NCBI RefSeq assembly: GCF_014322765.1
Contig: NZ_JAASTZ010000010.1
Span: 1 to 64,000 of the forward strand
Length of the DNA stretch: 64,000 bases
Reading direction: 5' to 3'
Source of the DNA: Listeria immobilis
Lineage (GTDB): Bacteria > Bacillota > Bacilli > Lactobacillales > Listeriaceae
A model generated the notes under the pieces. That model did not search any database, was not told the DNA's origin, and worked only from the letters and a program-made list of their open reading frames with translations. Position 1 is the first letter of the stretch. Each line of letters starts with the position of its first letter. Below, one piece after another: positions 1-6,789 of the stretch. The translations under genes and the position numbers were made by a program.

Positions 1-77
1 TTTGCTTGATACAATAATTCACCAGAACGACTGCCTGTTGCCATTTCCATGCCTCGTTGATACGTACTTTGATACAT
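1..77 (-). CDS. Small helical T7SS partner-like protein, 5' end only (copy 1)
   Basis: This is the first 25 codons of a gene cut by the left window edge. It matches the start of the complete gene at 3750-4160 with the same ribosome binding site (AGGAGG) and the same MYQSTYQRGMEM start. It sits 11 bases after the stop of the copy-1 lipase gene, so the two form one transcription unit. The function is inferred from the complete copy: a small helical protein that probably pairs with the lipase C-terminal tail. Confidence 0.7.
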   Translation of the reverse strand, partial: MYQSTYQRGMEMATGSRSGELLYQA

Positions 78-88
78 ACATAAACCTC

Positions 89-1330
89 CTATGGCTGATT
101 ATGAGCTATCCAATCCCCTAAAGAAATATCTTTCTCTCGTATCGATTGTGCCGCTTGAATTAATTCCTCTTGAAAACCACGTAAACGTCTCATTTGTTGT
201 TCATTTAACGCATAAAAAGCTTCAAATTTAGCTGGGTCATGAAACGTATAAACACCCTCATGATACTTCACCGCACGTTCTGTTAACGCTTCATCCACAT
301 CCCATACCGTTAATTCACTAAAACGAGCGCCTTCACTCGTATCATCTTCTAAATCTGCTCGAAGCTTTCGAGACCTTTTCATGACTTCTTCTTCTAAATC
401 TTGCATACGATATTGAGTCTGTTGCATAATCGCTAACACATCATCCAATCGACTTGCTTGTTGAATAACCATATCTGGATTCACTTTTAATTTCGCTGAA
501 CCATTAGCAGTAAACATTCCAGCAAACGTTCCTTTTAAATGTCCCATGAAAAGAGACGAACCTAAAGGTACATCTGAATTCGTATCCATAATAAATTGTT
601 TTCCTATCACGACACCTCCAGGAACAATTTTTCCTACTGGGTCTAGACGATGACGATAATCTGTAATAAGGCTATCAAAATCTCCATTTTCCACTGCTGC
701 TTGTTGTTCCTTCGTCAATAAGCGAAACGGATTAGCTGCTGCATACGTCACCGTTTTTTTCTTTTTTTGTACACCCATATATTGCGATAAAGCGCCACCC
801 AAACTATGCCCCGTAAACGTATAGTTTGGAATCTGATAATCCTTTAACGTTTGATTCACAAACACTTGATAATCATAAAATTGGTTGTCGGTATTGCTGT
901 ACCAAGCTGGTAATTGAGCCATTCCTTTTCCCGGTAACGACCATTTTTTAGCAAAATCAGCTACTGTTTGAGACGGTTCTCCTACAGCTTTTTTTAACTT
1001 TCTATCTGCTTCTGGTTTCTGACCAATACCCAATTTTCCAATATCCGTATGAATCCAATCTTTCATAAATTGCTTCGTATTGGGTTCCGAACCTCGTGCC
1101 ACAAAAATAGCGTCATCATACGTCATTTTTCCTTTTTTATATTCTTTTGCTGGTACAACGGCGATAGCTTGTAATCCACTTCCTGGCTTGTCAACTGAGT
1201 TAATCACTCGCCATTTAGAATATTTACCAGAAACATCTTTTGTCTTAATTAAGCTTCCCAGCTTCAAAGTGTCGTTATTATAAACTTCATCAGCTAAACT
1301 AAAATACTGCTCATCTGTAAATGTTGCCAA
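89..1330 (-). CDS. TslA-like type VII secreted lipase toxin, copy 1
   Basis: The protein is an N-terminal class-3 lipase domain (about residues 1-255) followed by a charged, mostly helical tail of about 150 residues. The nucleophile elbow GHSLGG, an Asp in HRLDPVG and a His in MGHLKG give a complete Ser-Asp-His triad. There is no signal peptide. A lipase head with a helical LXG-like tail is the reverse domain order described for the S. aureus T7SS phospholipase toxin TslA; the assignment is by architecture and neighbours. The start is probably TTG at 1330: it aligns with the ATG of copy 2 and lies 6 bases after GAGGTG. ATG codons at 1336 and 1369 are poorly placed. The gene is divergent from its putative immunity gene and upstream of a small helical partner. 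It is nearly identical to copy 2 except in the first 45 residues. Confidence 0.75.
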   Translation of the reverse strand: MATFTDEQYFSLADEVYNNDTLKLGSLIKTKDVSGKYSKWRVINSVDKPGSGLQAIAVVPAKEYKKGKMTYDDAIFVARGSEPNTKQFMKDWIHTDIGKLGIGQKPEADRKLKKAVGEPSQTVADFAKKWSLPGKGMAQLPAWYSNTDNQFYDYQVFVNQTLKDYQIPNYTFTGHSLGGALSQYMGVQKKKKTVTYAAANPFRLLTKEQQAAVENGDFDSLITDYRHRLDPVGKIVPGGVVIGKQFIMDTNSDVPLGSSLFMGHLKGTFAGMFTANGSAKLKVNPDMVIQQASRLDDVLAIMQQTQYRMQDLEEEVMKRSRKLRADLEDDTSEGARFSELTVWDVDEALTERAVKYHEGVYTFHDPAKFEAFYALNEQQMRRLRGFQEELIQAAQSIREKDISLGDWIAHNQP

Positions 1331-1389
1331 ATTCATCACCTCATATGTTATATTTATCTTGTATTGCATAATTAACGGGAGTTGACTTC

Positions 1390-1911
1390 ATGAAAAATAA
1401 AAAAAGAAAACGGATAATAAAAATCATTATAATTATACTGATTATACTACTATTTGTTATACTTGGAGGGTACTTATACATGAAACATCAAGAAAAAGAA
1501 TTGATGCAGGAACAAAAACCACGGATTGAAAAATTTCTAAAATACAACTACAACAATATAGAATCTATTACACTAACAAAAACCTACACAAATCCAACGG
1601 GTATAGTACATATTGAAGGCTACTTAAACAATAATGAAAAGCTAAAAATTGATGCTCCTTTAGATGGCATAAATGGTGTCGAAGTCGTTAACACCCCAAC
1701 AATATTTGATGACAAATATTCTAAACCACAATTCAAATACGAAGGTAAAACGGTTAGTGGAATTGAAGCCGAAGAAAAAGCCAAAAAGAAGAAAGAAAAA
1801 GAATCTAATACAGAAGAATCTTCGTTAAACACTCGTTCTGTTCAAGAAATTATGAGCGACCTGCAGTCTCTAGAAGCTTCCATCCTTCAAAATAACCGAC
1901 ATCCACTCTGA
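1390..1911 (+). CDS. DUF1433-like membrane-anchored immunity protein (TilA-like), copy 1
   Basis: The protein has 173 residues. A basic start is followed by one hydrophobic segment (about residues 9-31) and then a polar domain, so topology should be N-in with the domain outside the cell. The stretch around NIESITLTKTYTNPTG and HIEGYLNN resembles the DUF1433 family, to which the S. aureus immunity lipoprotein TilA belongs; this is recognition, not a search. Unlike TilA there is no lipobox cysteine, so anchoring is by the transmembrane segment. The gene starts about 60 bases from the lipase start on the opposite strand, with a GGGAG ribosome binding site. It ends in a lysine/glutamate-rich region and a conserved tail shared with copy 2. 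The likely role is to block the lipase at the outer membrane face. Confidence 0.65.
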   Translation: MKNKKRKRIIKIIIIILIILLFVILGGYLYMKHQEKELMQEQKPRIEKFLKYNYNNIESITLTKTYTNPTGIVHIEGYLNNNEKLKIDAPLDGINGVEVVNTPTIFDDKYSKPQFKYEGKTVSGIEAEEKAKKKKEKESNTEESSLNTRSVQEIMSDLQSLEASILQNNRHPL

Positions 1912-1948
1912 CAAGGAACTAATTACGCACTAGTTCTTTGTTTTTTTG
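1911..1948 (+). terminator. Rho-independent terminator after copy-1 immunity gene
   Basis: An 11-base inverted repeat (ACAAGGAACTA with TAGTTCTTTGT) is followed by a run of seven T on the plus strand. It overlaps the last codons of the convergent rep gene. Confidence 0.75.
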
Positions 1949-3049
1949 TTGCAATTCCTCTATTTCCTCTAAACGGGCATACTTGTTTTCTATTTGGTCT
2001 AATTCATACCGCATAAATGCCAAATACCATGTTTCTGCCCCTTCTTTTTCGGCTTTTTCTAAGCGCTCCAAATAAAACTGCCTTTTCGCCAGTATCGAAT
2101 CCTCTTTCCACACATTCCGATTATACTGTTCAATAATCAGCACATTTTGAAATTCATTCTCCACATCTTCTATCAACAACGACTTGCGAAGCGCTAAATG
2201 TTGGGGTTTTAAGCCATATTTTCGCACCGCTTTACGCCATTTGCTATCTTTTCGTAGAGGCATTTTAATTCCTTTCGACTTGTTGTACAACTGCATGCCC
2301 CGTGGATATAAGTGCAGACGTCCCCCTTTTATCACTCGTTTGGATTCGTCCGACTTCGTTACTTCTACGGTACGTGCTCCAGGAGCCTGTAGGAGCTCGC
2401 TCACGTGTTCTTCTTCCTCTTCGACAGTTAAACCTTCTTCTACCTCTAAATTTGTCAAATAGCTCGTAAAATAGGCTCCTATGTTATCCGTTCTATCTGG
2501 ACGTTTCACATTCACAATGCCATGACCCCAAATTGCTGCATATAAACTGTTCGGTATGTATACTTTTTTCATCAATGGGAATTTCACTAATAAATGAAAA
2601 TGCCACGCACCCCGTTCTTGTGGCTCTATCGCCTTCACATATTCCATATGTCCTCTTGTCTTTCCATATGTCTGTTCACAAAAATATTTAAATCGCTTCA
2701 AAAATCGGTCAAAATCTGCAGAAGCTTGTTTATTGTCGGTCATATTCTTTTTATATGTCATCGTTATCCATAATTCATTGTTTGCTCCCGTAAAGTTGGC
2801 ATTTATCAAGTAAGACAGCCGTTTAAAAGATTGGCGCAAAGAGTTTAAATTATCTTTTCGAGTCATTGATTGATTAAATTCCCCAATTTCTCCCGTCGAT
2901 TTCACCAAGTAACGAGACTTATCCAATTTGACTATCGGACATTCTCGATTCCAATGACTCATAAACTGCAGCTCTATTATGTCATTCATTTCCGTTACTC
3001 GTACTCGATCATCGTTATTGATGAAAGCGTCTATTTTTTTGACTCCCAT
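1919..3049 (-). CDS. HUH-family rolling-circle replication initiator (Rep)
   Basis: The protein has 376 residues. The N-terminal half contains the ordered motifs of HUH rolling-circle initiators: LWITMTYK (residues 93-100), the metal-binding HFH at 150-152 inside AWHFHLLVKF, and a tyrosine motif YFTSY at 193-197 with two tyrosines spaced YxxxY. The family nicks one strand at the double-strand origin and stays covalently attached through tyrosine. The C-terminal 150 residues are basic and helical. Bases 3274-3470 upstream form strong hairpins, as expected of an origin. I see no integrase, relaxase accessory genes or copy-control gene in the window. It could be the initiator of an integrated plasmid or of a satellite-type element. 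A decayed second copy of its 3' end lies at 5978-6095. Confidence 0.85.
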   Translation of the reverse strand: MGVKKIDAFINNDDRVRVTEMNDIIELQFMSHWNRECPIVKLDKSRYLVKSTGEIGEFNQSMTRKDNLNSLRQSFKRLSYLINANFTGANNELWITMTYKKNMTDNKQASADFDRFLKRFKYFCEQTYGKTRGHMEYVKAIEPQERGAWHFHLLVKFPLMKKVYIPNSLYAAIWGHGIVNVKRPDRTDNIGAYFTSYLTNLEVEEGLTVEEEEEHVSELLQAPGARTVEVTKSDESKRVIKGGRLHLYPRGMQLYNKSKGIKMPLRKDSKWRKAVRKYGLKPQHLALRKSLLIEDVENEFQNVLIIEQYNRNVWKEDSILAKRQFYLERLEKAEKEGAETWYLAFMRYELDQIENKYARLEEIEELQQKNKELVRN

Positions 3050-3273
3050 GCCCTTTGCACCTCCTTCCTCATTGGCTCTGCTCTGCCATTTATTTTCTTT
3101 TTCTCGTAAAGTTTAACTAAAATCAAGTTAATAAGAAACTCGTCGCTACGCTCCTCCTTGCCCAGCTCCGACGTCCCGTCGGTCACTGCCGTTGGAGCGC
3201 TGGGCGCTCCCCGGCGTGCCGTCTCCGCTGGTTGATGGTTTTCAGAGGTCTTTTTCGATTTTTTTCAACAAAA

Positions 3274-3470
3274 AAAGTAAACGCCTCGATAGCTCGCTTG
3301 TAAGAGGTTTCGTCCGTTCTTACAAGGTTTTCACTATCAATTCGTTTACTTTCCGATTGACTTATTAGCGCTTTGTTTATAAGATAAGGATATCGGATAC
3401 TCCCGATACTCTTATTTTGATAACAAAGCACTAATGCGAAGCCTGTAAGAAAGGTGGTTTCTTTCTTACA
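3274..3470. other. Putative rolling-circle origin region: three consecutive hairpins
   Basis: The 700-base gap 3050-3749 upstream of rep holds no convincing gene. It has a GC-rich part (about 3140-3240), then three imperfect palindromes: 3274-3352 (outer arms AAAGTAAACG and CGTTTACTTT, with a nested pair CTTGTAAGA/TCTTACAAG at 3297-3326); 3364-3435 (arms of about 33 bases, roughly four fifths matching, closed by TATCGG/CCGATA); and 3444-3470 (TGTAAGAAAG/CTTTCTTACA, perfect). Long imperfect hairpins upstream of a rolling-circle rep are typical of single- and double-strand origins. No nick site could be assigned by eye. The rest of the gap, 3471-3749, shows nothing recognisable. Confidence 0.5.
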
Positions 3471-3749
3471 CGGTATAAAAAGTCTGTGAGCGTTCAACTC
3501 ATAGGCTTTTTTCGCGTCCGTTATGAAGTTATTTTTAGCATAGCTCTATTCATTCCATTTGGCAAGTGAAAACCTAAAACCTTTTCAAGACCCCCTCGCC
3601 GTCGGGAACTCGGCCAATGGTTCAACATTGGCAAACATTAGCGTGTAAATCAGACGCTCGTATCCACTCCTTAAATTCCTTCTCTCCGTTCAGTCAGCCA
3701 TTTACCGTGGACACTTCCTATTGAATCCGTTTCTATCCCTTGTACTTGC

Positions 3750-4160
3750 TTACCATGAAGCTTCCAATGCTTCTCTACTCGCTTGTATCGCTTCTGTTCG
3801 AGTCGTTTGTAGCCACATAAATACCGCATCTCCTGTCGCTGATTCAAAGGCATCTTTTAACGTCACTTGCACTGCTTGCAGGTCTTCTTGTACCGTCGGA
3901 TACTTTTTTTGAACACGGTCCATTTCTTCATCCAATACATCCTCTATTTTTTTAGCCCCTTTTTTGACGGCTTTCTTTAAATCAATTTTTTGCGCTTGCT
4001 GAATAAGCTCTCTTTCTGCCATCACTAAATTGCTTCGTTCTTTGTCACTTAAATCCCCTTTATCTAGCCGTTCTCTTAATTGTTTTGCTTGATACAATAA
4101 TTCACCAGAACGACTGCCTGTTGCCATTTCCATGCCTCGTTGATACGTACTTTGATACAT
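3750..4160 (-). CDS. Small helical protein, putative secretion partner of the lipase toxin
   Basis: The protein has 136 residues with no signal peptide or membrane segment. It is rich in Lys, Glu, Gln and Ala and is predicted by eye to be almost all helix, ending in ALEASW. Its start is set by AGGAGG seven bases upstream; the TAG stop of the lipase gene (ending at 4172) overlaps this ribosome binding site, so the two are probably co-translated. Known T7SS LXG and TslA-type toxins are escorted by small helical proteins encoded next to them (Lap or TlaA/TlaB types). The present protein fits that role by size, composition and position only. I do not recognise its sequence family. Confidence 0.6.
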   Translation of the reverse strand: MYQSTYQRGMEMATGSRSGELLYQAKQLRERLDKGDLSDKERSNLVMAERELIQQAQKIDLKKAVKKGAKKIEDVLDEEMDRVQKKYPTVQEDLQAVQVTLKDAFESATGDAVFMWLQTTRTEAIQASREALEASW

Positions 4161-4171
4161 ACATAAACCTC

Positions 4172-5401
4172 CTATGGCTGATTATGAGCTATCCAATCCC
4201 CTAAAGAAATATCTTTCTCTCGTATGGACGCTGCTGCTTGAATTAATCCCTCTTGAAAACCACGTAAGCGTCCCATTTGTTGTTCGTTCAAAGCATAAAA
4301 AGCTTCAAATTTAGCTGGGTCATGAAAGGTATAAACCCCACCATGATATTTCACCGCACGCTCTGTTAACGCTTCATCCACATCCCATACCGTTAATTCA
4401 CTAAAACGAGCGCCTTCCCTCGTATCATCCTCTAAATCTGCTCGAAGCTTTCGCGACCTTTTCGCTACTTCTTCCTCTAAATCTTGCATGCGATATTGGG
4501 TTTGTTGCATAATCGCTAACACATCATCTAATCGACGAGCTTGTTGAATGACCATATCTGGATTCACTTTTAATTTCGCTGAACCACTGGCAGTAAACAT
4601 GCCGGCAAACGTTCCCTTTAAATGTCCCATGAAAATGTACGAACCTAAAGACACATCCGAATTCATATCCATAATAAATTGTTTCCCTATCACCATACCT
4701 CCAGGAACAATCTTTCCTACTGGATCTAAACGATGACGATAATCTGTAATAAGGGTATCGAAATCCCCATTTTCCACTGCTTCTTGTTGTTCCTTCGTCA
4801 ATAAGCGAAACGGATTAGCTGCTGCATATGTCACCGTTTTTTTCTTTTTTTGTACGCCCATATATTGCGATAAAGCACCACCTAAACTATGCCCTGTAAA
4901 CGTATAATTGGGAATCTGATAATCCTTTAACGTCTGATTCACAAACACTTGATAATCATAAAATTGGTTGTCTGTATTGCTGTACCAAGCTGGTAATTGA
5001 GCAATTCCTTTTCCCGGTAACGACCATTTTTTAGCAAAATCAGCCACTGTTTGAGACGGTTGTCCTACAGCTTTTTTTAACTTTCTATCCGTTTCTGGTT
5101 TCTGTCCAATACCCAGTTTCCCGACATCCGTGTGAATCCAATCCTTCATAAATTGCTTCGTATTGGGTTCCGAACCTCGTGCCACAAAAATAGCGTCATC
5201 ATAAGATGTTTTTCCTTTTTTGTACTCTTTTGCTGGTACAACGGCGATGGCTTGTAAGCCACTTCCTTGTTTATCAACCGAATTAATTACTTTCCACTTT
5301 GAATAATCGGTTAATTGAATAGTCTTTCCAACCTTTAAATTATTATTTTTATAAACCTGGTCTGATAACCCAAAATATTGTTCATCTGTAAATTCTGCCA
5401 T
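4172..5401 (-). CDS. TslA-like type VII secreted lipase toxin, copy 2
   Basis: This is a paralogue of the copy-1 lipase, about 409 residues from ATG at 5401 (six bases after GAGGTG; a GTG at 5410 overlaps the ribosome binding site). The class-3 lipase domain carries Ser162 in GHSLGG, Asp216 in RLDPVG and His250 in MGHLKG. Residues from about 258 onward form a helical tail with DMVIQQARRLDD and LEEEVAKRSRKL segments, ending in WIAHNQP. No signal peptide is present, which fits export by the ESX/T7SS rather than Sec. The partner gene follows after 11 bases and the immunity-like gene diverges from the promoter side. The first 45 residues differ most from copy 1, suggesting a variable recognition surface. 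An alternative is an intracellular lipase, which the context makes less likely. Confidence 0.78.
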   Translation of the reverse strand: MAEFTDEQYFGLSDQVYKNNNLKVGKTIQLTDYSKWKVINSVDKQGSGLQAIAVVPAKEYKKGKTSYDDAIFVARGSEPNTKQFMKDWIHTDVGKLGIGQKPETDRKLKKAVGQPSQTVADFAKKWSLPGKGIAQLPAWYSNTDNQFYDYQVFVNQTLKDYQIPNYTFTGHSLGGALSQYMGVQKKKKTVTYAAANPFRLLTKEQQEAVENGDFDTLITDYRHRLDPVGKIVPGGMVIGKQFIMDMNSDVSLGSYIFMGHLKGTFAGMFTASGSAKLKVNPDMVIQQARRLDDVLAIMQQTQYRMQDLEEEVAKRSRKLRADLEDDTREGARFSELTVWDVDEALTERAVKYHGGVYTFHDPAKFEAFYALNEQQMGRLRGFQEGLIQAAASIREKDISLGDWIAHNQP

Positions 5402-5460
5402 TTTCATCACCTCGTATGTTATACTTATCTTGTATGAAACAAAAGACGGGAGTTTACTAC

Positions 5461-5970
5461 ATGAAAAGAAAAAAGAAATTCATCATCATATCAATCATAC
5501 CACTTATTATACTATGTATCATTTTAGGAGGGTACTTATACATGAAACATCAAGAAAAAGAATTAATGACTGAACAAAAACCACGTATTGAAAAATTTTT
5601 CGCTTATAATTTTAATAATATAGACAGCATAACATTAACAGGTACTTACACAAATCCAACAGGAATCACACATATTGAAGGATACATCAATGATAATAAA
5701 AAACTTTGGATTGATGCTGCTATGGATGGAAAAAACGGAGTTGAAGTTGTCAATGTCGCAGAAGAAATTTACAAACTCGAAAAACCCAATGCAGATATAA
5801 AAGGAAAAAATGTTTCCGATATTGAAGCCGAAGAAAAAGCCAAAAAGAAGAAAGAAAAAGAATCTAATACAGAAGAATCTTCGTTAAAAACACGTTCTGT
5901 TCAAGAAATTATGAGTGACCTGAAATCTCTAGAATCTTCTATCCTTCAAAATAACCAACACCCACTCTAA
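5461..5970 (+). CDS. DUF1433-like membrane-anchored immunity protein (TilA-like), copy 2
   Basis: The protein has about 169 residues from ATG 5461, which aligns with copy 1 and has GGGAG upstream; an ATG at 5416 lies inside the divergent promoter region and is unlikely. The layout is the same as copy 1: basic start, one membrane segment, extracytoplasmic domain with NIDSITLTGTYTNPTG and HIEGYIN, then a charged EEKAKKKKEKE tail. A cysteine sits in the membrane segment but its context (IILC) is not a good lipobox. N- and C-terminal parts are almost identical to copy 1, while the middle (about residues 80-120) diverges. That pattern would fit allele-specific immunity to the two lipases. Function is inferred. 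Confidence 0.65.
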   Translation: MKRKKKFIIISIIPLIILCIILGGYLYMKHQEKELMTEQKPRIEKFFAYNFNNIDSITLTGTYTNPTGITHIEGYINDNKKLWIDAAMDGKNGVEVVNVAEEIYKLEKPNADIKGKNVSDIEAEEKAKKKKEKESNTEESSLKTRSVQEIMSDLKSLESSILQNNQHPL

Positions 5971-6008
5971 CAAGAAACTAATTTTGCACTAGTTCCTTGT
6001 TTTTTTGT
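5971..6008 (+). terminator. Terminator after copy-2 immunity gene
   Basis: This is the counterpart of the terminator at 1911: CAAGAAACTA pairs with TAGTTCCTTG with one mismatch and is followed by seven T. Confidence 0.65.
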
Positions 6009-6095
6009 TGCAATTCCTCAATTTGCTCCAAACGAACATAATTGTTTCTATCTGGTTTAATCCGTTGCGTGAAAAGGCAATGAGCCATGTTCCAG
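5978..6095 (-). pseudogene. 3' remnant of rep
   Basis: Reading the minus strand, the last codons (ELQQKNKELVQN, stop) match the C-terminus of the rep at 1919-3049 almost exactly. Further upstream the match continues through a one-base frameshift (DQIEN region) and ends near 6095. No initiator domain remains. This is a decayed rep copy at the right edge of the tandem unit. The 6096-6393 gap beyond it holds no gene; a TATAAT at 6345-6350 may be the -10 of the next gene. Confidence 0.8.
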
Positions 6096-6393
6096 GAGTA
6101 TTTACATTTCACAATAAGTAATTAAAACCCGTCACTTTTTATCCTTACCCCCATCCTACCTCACGCCCCTATTTTTTTAAATAAAAACTGTTAGCTCCCA
6201 AAAGTCGGACTATTTGTAAAATGGATTTTTTAAATTGTAGCATTACTTTTAAATATTTGTTGTTATATGATCAATTGATGGTCTACTTATTATTGTCATT
6301 ATGCTAAAATAAATAGTGTAGCTATTACGGCTATATTAATATAGTATAATCGTTTTTATGGCTATCAAAATATAACTAGGAAGTTGGGGCAAA

Positions 6394-6729
6394 ATGGGAG
6401 AACAAACTATGTTAGAAACACGAAACGGGAGAACATCATTTTTTGACGGAGGATTACTGCAATTTATAGGTTGGACAATACTAGGAGTTATTATAACGAT
6501 TGTGACAATTGGTATTTGTTATCCATGGGCTTTATGTATGATCTATGGTTGGAAAATAAATCATACTGTTATTGAAGGTAGACGTTTAGAATTTCGAGGA
6601 TCAGCAGTTGGGCTTTTCGGTCATTGGATTAAGTGGTTATTATTAAGCATTATTACGATAGGTATTTATAGCTTCTGGGTATTTATTAAATTGGAAGATT
6701 GGAAAGTTAAAAATACAGTATTTAAATAA
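6394..6729 (+). CDS. DUF898 (YjgN-like) small membrane protein
   Basis: The protein has 111 residues with two or three hydrophobic segments (about residues 23-45, 48-58 and 75-100). The motifs GRRLEFRGSAVGLFGHWIKW and WVFIKLEDWKVKNT are those of the DUF898/YjgN family of integral membrane proteins of unknown function. Two starts are possible: ATG 6394, or ATG 6409 which has GGGAG eight bases upstream. It stands alone between the rep remnant and a bidirectional terminator. No link to the toxin cassette can be shown. Confidence 0.7.
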   Translation: MGEQTMLETRNGRTSFFDGGLLQFIGWTILGVIITIVTIGICYPWALCMIYGWKINHTVIEGRRLEFRGSAVGLFGHWIKWLLLSIITIGIYSFWVFIKLEDWKVKNTVFK

Positions 6730-6736
6730 GAAAAAG

Positions 6737-6788
6737 CGGAGATGTTTGGTGATTTTTTTCTATCACTAACTATCTCCACTTTTTTTAT
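6737..6788. terminator. Bidirectional terminator
   Basis: Arms GGAGATGTTTGGTGAT and ATCACTAACTATCTCC pair at 14 of 16 positions. T-rich sequence follows on the plus strand and A-rich sequence precedes it, so it serves both the DUF898 gene and the convergent surface-protein remnant. Confidence 0.8.
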
Positions 6789-6789
6789 T

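Larger units (their letters stand above)
1..2036. repeat. Left copy of tandem toxin-immunity-rep unit
   Basis: Bases 1-2036 and 4084-6095 are homologous at an offset of about 4083 bases. Each spans the start of a small helical protein gene, a lipase gene, a divergent membrane protein gene and the 3' end of rep. The 5' part of the lipase and the middle of the membrane-protein gene diverge most; the rest of the lipase is nearly identical. This is seen directly by comparing the two stretches. The left copy is followed by a complete rep and putative origin, the right copy is not. The left end lies outside the window, so more copies may exist. Confidence 0.93.
4084..6095. repeat. Right copy of tandem toxin-immunity-rep unit
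   Basis: This is the second copy of the repeat beginning at base 1. It carries the full small partner gene just to its left, the second lipase gene and the second DUF1433-like gene. Homology runs into the last 120 or so bases of rep and then stops near 6095, where unrelated AT-rich sequence begins. The stop marks the right edge of the amplified unit. Confidence 0.9.

Noticed and set aside
3183-3497. Open frame of 104 codons on the minus strand
   Set aside because: It lies across the origin-like hairpins, has no ribosome binding site and shows no protein-like composition.
3671-3853. 60-codon frame overlapping the small partner gene
   Set aside because: Out of frame with the 136-residue gene, no ribosome binding site; considered as a frameshifted extension but nothing supports it.
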